From contig NW_014577406.1 in NCBI RefSeq assembly GCF_000485595.1, forward strand, positions 91,213 to 111,654: 20,442 nucleotides of DNA, written 5' to 3'. This document shows, one piece after another, positions 1 to 10,202 of the stretch. This DNA comes from Priapulus caudatus (taxonomy: Eukaryota; Priapulida; Priapulimorpha; Priapulimorphida; Priapulidae). Numbering within the stretch: the first letter of the stretch is position 1; every line of letters starts with the position of its first letter. The notes beneath the pieces were generated by a model that searched no databases, had not been told where the DNA came from, and saw nothing but the letters and a program-made list of their open reading frames with translations. Both the position numbers and the translations under genes were made by a program.

Positions 1-54
1 TATATATATATATATATGCGTGTGTGTGCGCCCTCGTGTGTGTGCACGTGCGGG
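1..54. repeat. TA then TG microsatellite
   Basis: A (TA)n run passes into an imperfect TG/GC alternating run at the window edge. It probably lies in an intron of the decarboxylase gene, whose three visible exons lie to the right. No exon is recognisable between here and 807. Confidence 0.9.
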
Positions 55-216
55 CATTCTCGTGCACAAGCGCGTGTACCTAGATATCTCGTATTGTTTT
101 TGTATAAAGTGTTGTTAAGGGAAATGTAGTCGCGAAAGTATGTATGTATACATTGGCCAATGTCTGAAGCCGAATTAACATGGTATACAGAAGTGCCTGT
201 CTTTGTGGTATTCTTA

Positions 217-515
217 TTGATCCCACATGCGTCTAAACAGAGGAATTGCTCCGACTTGTGATTGGAGGATAAAAATAGAATTCGTGATGTTTCAAAATTC
301 ACAGAGATCAAGGCTAACACAGGTGTCTATAATAGCTAGAATTTATAGAAATGTAACTGAAATCGTTCGCGCCATATGATAGTTAGTACACTTTCCTACC
401 GGTCATAGCATATGTGGCGGGGTATGCAAAATGAAAACGTCACGTCACGAATTCTATTTTTATCCTCCAATCACAGGTCGGAGCAATTCCTCTCTTTAGA
501 CGCATGTTTGATCCC
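217..515. mobile_element. 283-bp MITE with 8-bp target duplication
   Basis: The element occupies 225-507. Its ends are inverted repeats beginning ACATGCGTCTAAA, and the arms match with few differences for about 65 bp (about 225-290 against 443-507). The direct repeat TTGATCCC flanks it on both sides (217-224 and 508-515), which looks like an 8-bp target-site duplication. It has no coding capacity. The 8-bp duplication fits hAT-like or other 8-bp-TSD DNA transposons, but the tips are not diagnostic. It sits in the presumed intron upstream of the first visible decarboxylase exon. Confidence 0.88.
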
Positions 516-644
516 TAGAAACGCCATTGGGACGACATGATTAGCTCCAAGTGAATGCGTTTAGGAGCGAATATAAACGAACGTTTGTTTTTGATCACTA
601 CCGGTGCTTTGTTACTAATACGCGTACTCCGTTGATATACTATC

Positions 645-701
<57 letters not shown>

Positions 702-762
702 TGTGTGTGCGTGCGCGCGCGTGCGTGCGTGCATGCATTTTTATGCACGAGCGCGTGTGTGT
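645..762. repeat. GT/GTGC alternating purine-pyrimidine repeat
   Basis: About 118 bp of (GT)n, (GTGC)n and GC-alternating sequence, almost unbroken purine-pyrimidine alternation of the kind that can adopt Z-DNA. It ends about 45 bp before the splice acceptor of the exon at 808. Near-identical direct repeats flank it (609-631 and 777-797, sharing TTGTTACTAA and TACTCCG). Confidence 0.92.
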
Positions 763-807
763 ATAGACATCAAGCATTGTTACTAACACGTACTCCGGGT
801 CTTGTAG

Positions 808-906
808 CACTGGCAGATTCCGCTCGGCAGACGCTTCCGCTCCCTCAAGCTCTGGTTCGTTCTCAGGTTGTACGGTGTCAGCGGTCTACAGGAGCACATA
901 CGCAGA
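808..906 (+). CDS. Decarboxylase exon ([10 protein letters not shown]...)
   Basis: 33 codons between an acceptor (cttgtag) and a donor (AGA then gtaagt). It starts in phase 0 at [14 protein letters not shown] and ends at EHIRR. TACTAAC at 781-787, about 20 nt before the acceptor AG, matches the branch-point consensus. Confidence 0.92.
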
Positions 907-2403
907 GTAAGTTTGAAATAATGGTACCCCCGTTCCTGTAGCGGAGCGAAGGGCCACACGCGGGTAGAGCTGTAAGTGTATATGCTTGTATATATCTAGG
1001 ATTGTTTCTAATCGATGCCTTAATTACAGGCTCACGAGCGCAGGTAGGATCGGTATTGCTGTTGTGTGCGCCTGGTATATTGATCTGTGATATATTTGAA
1101 TACTTGATCTATTGAACACAGCACGACGCGTTAACCCGTTAGGCTACGAGTAGAAGTGTGTAGGTAGAACATTGTTTGGTGCTGGAGATTGATATTATCG
1201 TGAGCGTATTAAGAATTCATTAACTTCTTAATTTACGCATTCGTATTCGAATTCGAAATTCGCGCATTCTTAATACGCTCTTAATATTATATAAGTGTAA
1301 GTGTCTACATAATATCAGGAGTTAATAAAGACAAATCTTGTTTGTCTTTATTAACTCCTGATAATATATATATATATACAGGGGTGTCGCAATATAGATT
1401 AAGTCATATCATCTATATATTATGACACTATTATATATATCAGGAGTAGATAATAGGGATCCCTATTATCTACTCCTGATATATATATATATAATTTTAT
1501 ATATTCTCTGTAGCAAATTAGTCTAGCCCAGGAGTTCAAGGCCATGCTGCTGCAAGATGAGAGGTTTGACTTGATCGCACCGGTGACTATGGGTCTCGTC
1601 TGCTTCCGTCTCAAGGTAACAACCCGCACATCACGATATGCTCTCGGTTTTAAGCAGCCATTTTGTTATGTTACGCGGATTAAATGCGTGGTAATCGTGG
1701 TACATACAAATCGTGTCATATCGCCCTATCCATCGCGTTTGTCGTTTATTTATTCGTAAGAACATATCACCAGAAGTATCATAATAGCCTATAGACACTC
1801 TATATTGTGACACTCCTAGCTGATATCACTATGACTCCCTATCTTAACATCGGCGATCAGAATACTACATTAACAGTAATGTATCGGACATGAGAATTTG
1901 GTTAATTGTGAAATTGAAACTTTTCCCTACTGCAATCCGCAGTGTTGATCTATCGATTTGATTAACTTTGTCCATCACCGTCTTCGGCATAGTCCTTTAG
2001 AATTTGAGGACTAATCCTCACAAGGTTACGAGGTTAGATCGCGTATTTCTCCCTGAATAACAACAAGAACTCGCGTTTCACTTTAACGCGTTCCGTACAT
2101 TCGACGCGAAATTTGCGTGACGTCATCCCCGCGACGTCACTTCAGGGTTCGAATGACGTCAGCGAGAGGCTCCTGAAGCGCATCAACGACGACGGACGCA
2201 TCCACATGGTTCCCTCGAAGATACGCGACGTCTACTTCCTCCGCTTCGCCGTCTGCGCCGCCAGCACGCACTCTGCCGACGTAAGGCTCGCGTGGGACGT
2301 CATCGCGCAGCTCGCTGGCCGTCTGCTGGCTGAGGAGGAAGCGAGCGTCGTTAGCAACAAGATGGCCGCCGTCTCGCTCGGCGTCGTCAACGGCGAGAAG
2401 TGA
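808..2403 (+). CDS. Aromatic-L-amino-acid decarboxylase-like gene, last three coding exons
   Basis: A group II PLP-dependent decarboxylase, the family of DOPA, tyrosine and histidine decarboxylases, which remove CO2 from aromatic amino acids to make monoamines in the cytosol. Three exons (808-906, 1514-1615, 2146-2403) join in phase 0 to give 152 C-terminal codons and a TGA stop. Family signatures are [14 protein letters not shown] and GLQEHIRR (exon 1), MGLVCFRLK (exon 2), and [24 protein letters not shown] and FLRFAVCA (exon 3). The order and spacing match the small C-terminal domain of animal DOPA decarboxylase. The PLP-binding lysine and most of the active site lie in exons off the left edge. 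The tail after LLAEEE is about 20 residues longer than I expect for vertebrate DDC and has no recognisable motif. I favour a DOPA or tyrosine decarboxylase type over histidine decarboxylase, but the substrate cannot be assigned from this part. Confidence 0.93.
1202..1280. repeat. 79-bp inverted repeat
   Basis: GAGCGTATTAAGAAT at 1202-1216 is repeated in perfect inverse at 1266-1280. The AT-rich centre contains further short palindromes (TTCGAATTCGAA). It may be a tiny MITE; no clear target duplication was seen. Confidence 0.75.
1313..1363. repeat. 23-bp perfect stem hairpin, AGGAGT family
   Basis: Arms of 23 bp (1313-1335 and 1341-1363) pair perfectly around a 5-nt loop. The outer end reads TATCAGGAGTTAATAAAG, and a TA microsatellite follows on the right. 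It shares its tip with the palindromes at 1432, 10017 and 14848. Confidence 0.92.
1432..1487. repeat. 56-bp perfect palindrome, AGGAGT family
   Basis: Every base from 1432 to 1487 pairs with its mirror partner; the centre is GGGATCCC at 1456-1463 with no loop. Each arm runs TA repeat, then ATCAGGAGTAGATAATA. It ends about 26 bp before the acceptor of the exon at 1514. Confidence 0.93.
1514..1615 (+). CDS. Decarboxylase exon (QISLAQEF...CFRLK)
   Basis: 34 codons between tctctgtag and AAG followed by gtaaca, phase 0 at both ends. It begins [19 protein letters not shown] and ends at the conserved MGLVCFRLK. The start was placed at CAA because the family has a matching stretch (HVQLSHEFE-like) directly after the GLQEHIR helix, and an in-frame TAG lies just upstream. 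Confidence 0.92.
2146..2403 (+). CDS. Decarboxylase terminal exon
   Basis: 85 codons plus TGA after the acceptor cacttcag. It carries [43 protein letters not shown] and a helix ending LLAEEE. It is much GC-richer than the surrounding introns. The reading frame stays open for 11 codons upstream of the acceptor, but that part does not resemble the family. Confidence 0.94.
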   Translation, partial: GSNDVSERLLKRINDDGRIHMVPSKIRDVYFLRFAVCAASTHSADVRLAWDVIAQLAGRLLAEEEASVVSNKMAAVSLGVVNGEK

Positions 2404-3355
2404 CATCTAGCGACGTCGAGCGAAGTTAGTTAGCAGTTGAACGTACAGAACAGCGTAGTAGGCTTACGTACGGAACTATATGCGTAGGTACTGGAGATGC
2501 GAGTGGATGACCGATAGCGTTATGTCGCTGCCTTCTAGACGTTTCAGTCAAAGTAAAAAATGCGCGTGGAGTAAAAAAGTAACTGAGTGGAGAGGTCGAC
2601 AAGTTTCATAGTTTAGGCATTAGTTAGGTTGTGTGCAGGATGTAACACTACCCAAAAATTGTACTTTTAGTGGCGGATCGGGGGCTTGGTAAAGAAGAGG
2701 CTCAAATACCCATTCAAAAAATGGTAGAAAAAACATTTATTTCCTACGAGAAGGCTGAACTTTATTTAGAGTACATCAGACATTTTTGTCTATATATCCC
2801 GAATTAATTAAGGAGCATGCCAACATGCAAACCCTCTGCATGGTAATGTTTTAAACCTACGGCGGTCGAATATGATTGTAGCTTCCCGGCAGTTCCCGCC
2901 ATGAATGCCCACCTATGATGTCAGTCCACTTTTCTTTGACATATCCTAGATTCGTCAATATAATATGCGTTCATTCAGGGGGTGAAACCGGTGGAGAGTG
3001 CAGAGGGCTACAGTCCCCGCCCCCTGTCGGGGGAAAAAATCAATAACTCGTCGGGTAACGCTATATGAACGAAATTGTGATCGCTCTTCCTCTGTAGCAG
3101 TAACTTATGAGAGCAACCATGCCTTAGCGACCCGTCAGAGCTCTTACACCCTGTCTAAAACCCTTGCCCCGCCGGGGACCTTACAGCCTGTCAAAGACCC
3201 TTAGTCCTCGTAGGGGACATTTAGTCCCCTGTAAGGCACCTTGGCCCCTGTACCGGGATATCTCTGGTATCACCCCTGCGTACATCACCGTAGTCAGGTA
3301 CATTAGTAGTAATACATCATTACCATTTGTAGAAATAAACTATGTATAGGCGTAA
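2404..3355. other. No gene recognised; 3' flank of decarboxylase
   Basis: This should include the decarboxylase 3' untranslated region. The only polyadenylation-type hexamer I noted is AATAAA at 3334-3339, more than 900 bp from the stop, so the transcript end is uncertain. The rest is unique-looking AT-rich sequence with a few C/G-rich patches around 3010-3240. Confidence 0.5.
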
Positions 3356-3358
3356 CAC

Positions 3359-3435
3359 GTGTGTTTGTGTTTGTGTTTGTGTGCGTGTGCGTGTGCGTGT
3401 GCGTGTGCGTGTGTGTGGGTGTGTGGGTGTGAGTG
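3359..3435. repeat. GT microsatellite
   Basis: Imperfect (GTGTTT)n, (GTGTGC)n and (GTGTGGGT)n alternating repeat of about 75 bp. Confidence 0.93.
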
Positions 3436-5225
3436 TGGTATAACATATAGCACACCCGACTCCTTATAGAGGTATAAGCAGCCGATCTCTTCAGGTGGTG
3501 TCGATATGCTATAAGGGTCTTTGTGAGTGGAGGCAGTATACGTACATTCCGTGTACTGATACAATCAGTACACATCCGAATAAATGGGAAACGATTTCAT
3601 TTTCTACGCTTCGATGATCTCTGATCATATTCGCTGATGTTTTTTTCCTGCAGAATAACAAAAAGGAGATATAGGGGATGCATACAAATGTAGTCATTTC
3701 CTAAAGGAAATTATTTTCTTGCTACTCGATTAACCTGACAGATGACATTTTATGGCGTGAAACGCCATAAAAAAAATTATTAATTTATTAATTTATTAAA
3801 AAAACACGCCATTTAGCTGTTATACTCCCAATCATATTTGGCAGTATTATTCACAGAAAAACCAAAATATTATATTCAAATATTTAATAGGATGTATAAA
3901 ATTGTGATAAAAATGGCAGCTACGCGATTGTAAATGACATATATATATAATGTTAGCATGGCACTAGCCTAGTGCTGGCCTAATTGTAATAATGTTTGAC
4001 AGAGCGAGCATGACGCTATATAACATTTAGTTAATAACAACATGTGTTGGTGTTTCTTAGATTGGCCAACATTATATTAAAGACATCTATAGTCACTGAG
4101 ATAGTATAGAGGCTACAGCCCCAAGGATTCACTCAGTAAAATGTTTCGTACGTAGCGCTTGTCCACAAAAACGCACGAACAGGTACAAAATTTTAAGAAA
4201 AACGCATGTTAAATGCTCATGTGCTTTAGGGATTAGTTTTTGCCTTAATAACGAATGACAACGAACACGACGAGTGTGTATGTGTAAGCAGTATGGGTTC
4301 ATGGCAATGTTTAAAAAAATAAGACTATTCCTGGCTTCCTTTCCGGGTCCCTTACGGTAGTTGATGGGCGATTAGTGGTGTTCACTTTGGTTGATAACTC
4401 CTACATGGCGTCACATTTTGATAATGTTTAAATCGCAATTATATTTCTTTGTCTCAGCTTTTCTGCCTCGAAGGGTGGTCCTTTTATCACGCGGTGCAAC
4501 GGGGCGCATTTTCTCAGGAAAACAACGCGCGTTTATGGGGACTTTTCGCTTTTCCCGTCGCAAAACGTTGGTACGACGTATTTTACTGGGTGAACCGCTT
4601 GGGACAACCCCGTACATGATTATATTGTTCTGACTATGTTCACAGATAGGTCGCATTATATAGAGTTATTAGAAAATTATCGTGCGGCAATCGCATCAAC
4701 GAATCAAAAGCAGCTTTTTAATTGCAAGATGCTATAAAATGTTAGTTCGTATATTTTCCCGTTCGTTTTCTGTAAGTCGTTCGAAAAGTAAGGTCCAAAA
4801 ATATTTTTTGAAATCTAACACCGTATCATATTTAATCGGATATATTTGACTGTCGATGGCCGTTGATGGTAAGTTTATTTGTCACTAATGTTCATACCTC
4901 AATTTATTTTGCGACCCCACCCCAACCTACAGTAACACACTTTCCTACATGCCAACAAGCACGTGTCGTACCGAACTGGGTATATTATTATTCAAGTCCA
5001 TTTTTTAATCTCAAACCTATTGCTTCTGTAATCTGGTTCAACAGTTGTAAATCGCAGTTTTATCGTGGTAAAAATATACTGTGCCCTTCTTCTGAACTTT
5101 GTTTTGTATGCGACAGTAGTGTGCAAAAATCATTTTGAAAACAAGCAGAATATGTGATGATCATTAGTTTATTTAAAAAATGTGTAAATATATTTTTTCA
5201 TAACAATGATTATTTAAACGATCCA
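3436..5225. other. No gene recognised; small hairpins only
   Basis: No open frame here resembles a known protein, and the longest frames overlap on both strands without support. Local structure includes a stem GTGTACTGAT / ATCAGTACAC with a 3-nt loop (3551-3573) and a stem TTTTATGGCG / CGCCATAAAA with a 5-nt loop (3748-3772). A partial copy of the latter motif (ACGCCATTT) lies about 40 bp further on. Confidence 0.5.
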
Positions 5226-5347
5226 CAATGTAAAGAACATTTCATGTGCTACCAAAACACATACACCCACATACACACGCTCGCATGCACGCATGCACGC
5301 ACGCACACATACACGTGCACATTTACTCCCGTTCACGCGCACGTGTA

Positions 5348-5392
<45 letters not shown>

Positions 5393-5430
5393 CATGTTTT
5401 AGTCGCATATGAAATGTTCTTTCATTATTG
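5226..5430. repeat. Inverted repeat enclosing CA and TA microsatellites
   Basis: AAAGAACATTTCAT in the left arm (about 5226-5251) is matched inversely by ATGAAATGTTCTTT in the right arm (about 5405-5430), as imperfect arms of about 26 bp. Between them lie a CA/GCA-rich tract (about 5260-5345) and (AT)n at 5351-5392. This could be a MITE expanded by microsatellite growth. Confidence 0.7.
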
Positions 5431-7063
5431 TAATGATTCATGTATTCGGAGCACAGCAGGGAATTAACCTCTAACCTACACACGGTCGGCTCACATATCT
5501 GACGTGCACAGCATGTACATACACACTCACACAACAGTTTAGCGTAAGAAGATGGTAAACAATCATGTATTCACGTTGTCAAATAAAATATCTGCATAAT
5601 TATCAGTACGTTTGTATAGCTGTATGCATTCGAAAATGATTACTATATTTATCACGACAATGTTGGAATGCGTGTAGATACCCAGGGGCAAAACCCCCAT
5701 TTTTGGGGTAAACCAGAACCGGGATGCTATAAAAGGTTGTTTGGTATCAACGTGTTCAGGGGACCTCCCTGCTGAACAACTTCCAGATGGACAACCTTGA
5801 AAATATGCTGCTGAAAAAAAATGGCGGCCATTTTTCAAAATGGCCACCGTGTGTATCTAATGATGATCAATTTTTAAGATAATGTTTGAATAGAACTTGC
5901 TTTCACCATCTGTGTGGTATCATATAAAAGGGAATTAAATTCTCTACAATATGATACCACATTTAATGGTGATGGTGATTATTTTAATGACAATTTTGGG
6001 CCAAAAATGATTTTTTACCATTTTCTCCCAAAATATGAATTCCACCAAAATACATTTTTCTCCATATTTCAAGTGCTTTTGAGTAATGAATTGAAACTTT
6101 TCAGAAAACTGCCCATATGTATGTTTAATATTGTAGCAAAAGCTCAAGTTAATTGCTTTTCTAACAATAAAGTTATATTGCTCAAAATTTAACATTTTGA
6201 TATTAACTAAAAACAGCATTTTGTACATTATAGTGGGGTATGGCGTGTCATGAAAATAGCTCCCGTAGGATTGATTTTTTGGCTTTATCGAGTTGATTTA
6301 GGGTCAAACTATCAGAAAATTATGGAGATCAAATTTTCCGACCCCTCGACCCCCAGAGGAAGGGCTTTTCTTTCCCATGACCCCCTGACTGACCCCGGCC
6401 TGTTTCTGCTAATAATGAACCTATTATCACGATCCTGGCGTCATTTCAGGGGTTTGGGATGATGCTGAGTCTATTTATCACAATTTCAAAGCGACCGGAA
6501 GTGGCCATTATCGACTTCCGGTTACGATCTTCGTTAAATTCAATGTCATTATCATGGCAGTGATAAACTTGGTCATATAGTACCTCTTTCTATAGGTTTT
6601 CAGGCCTGGGAAGACAACTGGTGCAGTCATTTTTTGCGATCAGATAGTCATGCCAAGAGATAATGGCACTTTAAGTGGCTATCGCAGACTACCAGTTAGG
6701 ATCGACTAGTCAGATCTGGTTGTCCTGTCTGGCAACAAGAAGCGATTTTACTTGTCCAACATTTTCTTACAGTCTATGAGCCGTTAAGGTATATTTTGGG
6801 TTCAGTACATATCATATTACAGTATATACATGGAAAATCGTTAAGAAATTCAGTGTGTGAAACGAACCTCGTCAATACCCTCGCAGACGTCTACATTGGG
6901 AGCGATTACCAGAGGATTCTTGAGGAGTTTTGCCCACTGGGTACCGCCTCGCTGACGAAAATAAAGGTTCTTCCATCTATAAACTACACTTTATTGAACT
7001 AATATCGAAATAAAGCTCCAAACATGCAACACAACACCGCGTACTCGCCATACAGGCGAGGAG
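5431..7063. other. No intact gene; possible 5' part of the decayed repeat element
   Basis: This stretch has no convincing exon. It contains palindromic patches such as AATGGCGGCCATT (5820-5832), paired TGGTATCAT/ATGATACCA motifs (about 5916-5956), and ACCGGAAGT / ACTTCCGGT (6494-6521). The frame around 6850-6960 (CETNLVNTLADVYIGSDYQR) could be an eroded upstream part of the gene copy that follows, but this is weak. Confidence 0.4.
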
Positions 7064-9450
7064 ATGACAAGGCTGGTAAAGACGTCACATGCACTTGGTG
7101 ACAGGCATACAATCATCACTGGTGACCAAGCCACATACGAACTCGCAGTAGCGATCAGGGACAAACACCATGATGAGTTTTCCAACGTAGTCTTGCTCCT
7201 GGGAGGCTTTCACCAGGCACACAACTATTTGAAGGCGATCTGTAAGATCATCAGGGGTGCAGGAGCAGAAGATCTTCTGGTCACAGCTGGCCTGTGCCAG
7301 GAGGGCACTGCAAGAAAGATGTTTGGGGAGAAAGCCGACTATTATCACACAGTTCATGCAATCAGAATCCTTAGTGAAGTCATGTGGCTTCTCAGATGGG
7401 AGTCATTTGAAGCCTGGGTGGCCGACAGAGATACCACTCAGTGGCAAGGTAGTGTTGAACACCTGTTGAAGAGACTGCTTTAGAACAACATTGTCGTGAC
7501 TGAGCAGCTGGAGATGATCCGAAATTCCCACACCCAGCTAGCAGCTCTTCAAGATCAGATGCTGGACTTCCAGAACTCACTAGGCGACCATCCCACAGCT
7601 CTCTTATGGTCCAATTTCTTGGATATGGCAGACATACTGCACAGATTCCTCTACCATCAACGAGAAGGAAACTGGATGGGCCACCTGTGTGAGTCAACAA
7701 GGATGCTCTCCTACCTCACTGCAGCCGGGCACTTTAAGTACGGACAGCAGTCCCTGCCTTTGTATTTGGCAGAGATGAAGAAGCTGCCCAACACTGCTCC
7801 CGACGTCCACACTGCACTGATGAAAGGAGTGTTTGTTGGAAGGCGAGCAGCTGGCAGCCACAACGCCGTCTCTCCTGACATGCTCATTGAGCAGACGTAT
7901 AATGCAGATGTCAAGGAAGAGAGTGGTCTGGAAGGCATAACACTGAACGAGGCTGCTCAGACCAAATGGATATACACCAAACCTGTCACGGCAGCGATCT
8001 CTGCAGAACTGAAGTCTATGTTGCACCTGAACACTGCCAACCCGCATCACGAGTCCGGTCCAACCCGAGTGGCAAGGGATGCAGAGATGGTCCAGAAAGT
8101 GATAGCAGCCATGGAGACCAACCCATTCTCAGCAACAATGCCAGCCCTGGTTAATCTATCAACGGGGCAGCGTGCAGAGGCAGCAGTCCAGGAACACCTC
8201 ATCGGTGTGAAGGAACTAGGTCTGAAGGCATTGTCCAGTTCCATATCCAGTGATCAAAAAAAGATGTCCCTCGTGAGGTGGAAAACCTTCCACACGCAAA
8301 ATTAAAAAGCCAAAGAAGTCGACAAGGAACAGTGCACCAGGCAAGAGTGATGAAGTAGCTGCCCTTCTTCGCATAACACAGATCATGGCCAGTGGTGGAG
8401 ATGTCAACATCGTCAACTTTATTGGCAACCATGAGTGTAGTAAGATGCCCCCGTCTTTATTCAATGAAGGTGGAAGCATGAGGGCTGCAGGTACAAAGGC
8501 TAGTCTCATGAAGACCCTGAAAGAGGAGACTCCAGTGACCAGTGTTGCTGATCTGCCACAAGAAAACCTGAAGACAGCAGTAGTGGTTGATGCAATGCAT
8601 GCCATACGCCACAGGCTGGTCATTCAAGAAAGATGACGGAGCCATTGCTGATCGCTACAAACACCAGCTGCTGAAAGATGTTCCTGCTGGCACAGGGATC
8701 ATACATTTCTGCTGTGACCGATACAGTGAACAAAGCCTCAAATCAGCAGAGCAGCAGCACAGGTACGGATGGTCCAGACCAGCTAAGGTGTTTGAAGTCA
8801 GTGAGCAGTACCGAGCCCCAGACCCACAAGAATTTTTCTCAGTATCAGCCAATAAAGCTGAACTTTTGAGTTTCCTGTGTGAGACGTGGACCGAGAGAGA
8901 ACAGCTAGATCCAGCACTGGGTTCAACTCGCCTTTACCTAGGCGGAGGATTCAAGGAAGAAACCCTGAGTGTGCTGCTCACCGAAGGGTCCGCAACTGAC
9001 GTCACTGCCTTGGAGTCTACACAGCAGGAGGCTGATACAAGAGTCATGCTTCATGCTATATACAGCATTCAGAATGGAGATGTTGAAAGCGTGATCATCC
9101 ATGGCAATGACACGAATATCATCATCATCTGTGTCTACTATGCCACCACTATTCTGAAAGACCTTCCTGAACTGTGGGTGAGAACTGCCACGAAGAACTA
9201 CCTACCCATACACCAAATGGATATGGCACTGGGACCTTTGCAGTGTCGTGCACTACCATTTCTCCACAGCCTGAGTGGAAGAGACACGACAAGCTATCCT
9301 TTCTTCACTGGTAAGAAGACCTGGATGAGCAGTAGCAAGACTACAGACATATCTAAACTTGAAGACTTTGGCGAGCAAGGTCAGCAAGACACCCGCACAG
9401 GTTCATTGGACTTGGTATCCTCGGATAAAAACACCAGGGGTAAAAATTAA
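7064..9450 (+). pseudogene. Decayed copy of a multicopy invertebrate gene, PIN-like C-terminus
   Basis: A broken coding region in three frames. The first frame contains LLGGFHQAHNYLKAI and DLLVTAGLCQEGTARKMF, then a TAG at 7481-7483. It resumes in the same frame (LHRFLYHQREGNWMGHL, SLPLYLAEMKKLP) to 8305. The frame shifts near the A-run at about 8256-8300, continuing to 8634 (ENLKTAVVVDAMHA), and again at about 8605-8636 to run to 9450 (QQEADTRVMLHA, HGNDTN, LSGRDTTS). From memory, these blocks occur in this order in high-copy uncharacterised proteins of corals, molluscs and other invertebrates. The last blocks, usually EADT, S-x-DTD and GCDTTS, resemble the spaced acidic residues of PIN/FEN-like nucleases; here two of the three are altered (GNDTN, GRDTT). 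Both ends look truncated. Transposon origin and nuclease function are inferences, and no expression is expected. Confidence 0.8.
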
Positions 9451-9492
9451 CTTTTGAACACGGGAGTCCAACAGACTCCCTGCCCTCAAAAA

Positions 9493-9526
9493 GAGGGAGT
9501 CCGCAGCAAAATGAGGGAGTCCGCAG
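9493..9526. repeat. 20-bp tandem pair
   Basis: GAGGGAGTCCGCAG occurs at 9493-9506 and again at 9513-9526, next to a GGAGTCC/GGACTCC-type hairpin. Confidence 0.8.
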
Positions 9527-9733
9527 TTTGAAGTTCAAAACTAAATAACGCATGTGCTTATTTTGAAGATTCATGTGGTTGCACGTCTGCCAAATTTTCT
9601 TTGAACATTTGCTGAAAAAAATACGGTAATTCCGCGAGGCCTTGCTCTGGAACGAACTAGTTAGTATAGTAGAATTTTCAAAGAGTCCGACAGTAAATCA
9701 GGGAGTATTTGACTCTGGACGCGCATCGCCAGA

Positions 9734-9918
9734 CAGCTACAGAAGAACTATAGTTTGAATTCACAAATCACTGTTCACATAATATAACTAAAGCAAAAAT
9801 ACATTTTAGATGTAAACACATAAACACAATATATTTCAGGCAGCTACAGAAAAACTATAGTTTGAATTCATAAATCACTGTTCACATTAGATAACTAATG
9901 CTAAAAAAACATTTTAGA
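9734..9918. repeat. Direct repeat, about 77 bp, period 107
   Basis: Copy one at 9734-9810 and copy two at 9841-9918 share CAGCTACAG, ACTATAGTTTGAATTCA and AATCACTGTTCACAT with only scattered differences. They are separated by about 30 bp of AT-rich sequence. Confidence 0.88.
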
Positions 9919-10016
9919 AATACTTGTGCTGCCACCTAGCATCACAAATCCTAATTCCAAGATTATCATCATTAGATTGTCATCATGCAGTAGAGATCAC
10001 AGAGGTTTTATTATAT

Positions 10017-10202
10017 CAGGAGTGAATAATAACAGATCTATTATCATATAGATCTATATAGATCTATATAGATCATATATATATATATATCAAGAGTACA
10101 TAACAGAGATATGTATATAGATAAGATAGAGAGATAGATAATTTGTATATATATCTATAGATCTATTAATATTCACTCCTGCTTATGTAAATGCACTTCT
10201 TT
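10017..10202. repeat. AGGAGT-family inverted repeat cluster
   Basis: CAGGAGTGAAT at 10017-10027 is inverted at 10171-10181. Inside are GATCTATATA repeats, a TA run and another family tip (ATCAAGAGTACATAA, from 10089). Just outside, the reverse complement of about 10182-10202 reads AGAAGTGCATTTACATAA, which matches the imperfect element at 14892. Confidence 0.75.

Larger units (their letters stand above)
1378..1828. repeat. Inverted pair of AGGAGTGTC-tipped repeats around a decarboxylase exon
   Basis: GGGGTGTCGCAATATAGAT near 1381-1399 is matched in inverse orientation by the sequence at about 1793-1828, whose reverse complement reads AGGAGTGTCACAATATAGA. The second copy is preceded on its own strand by TATCAG, as in the nearby hairpins. 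The pair spans the exon at 1514-1615. Confidence 0.6.

Noticed and set aside
515-941. Open frames rich in Cys-Val or His-Thr over the GT repeat
   Set aside because: They are translations of a microsatellite in several frames at once. The real coding part here is the exon at 808-906 in its own frame.
2137-2406. Minus-strand frame opposite the decarboxylase terminal exon
   Set aside because: Antisense shadow of a strongly supported plus-strand exon.
3303-3697. Thr-His repeat proteins on the minus strand
   Set aside because: Pure product of the GT microsatellite; no splice or homology support.
3748-3772. Hairpin plus A/T run as a bacterial-type terminator
   Set aside because: The DNA is clearly animal nuclear sequence with spliced genes, so a Rho-independent terminator is not meaningful.
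4391-4656. Overlapping 80-codon frames on both strands
   Set aside because: Neither resembles a protein I know, both strands are open equally, and there is no exon context.
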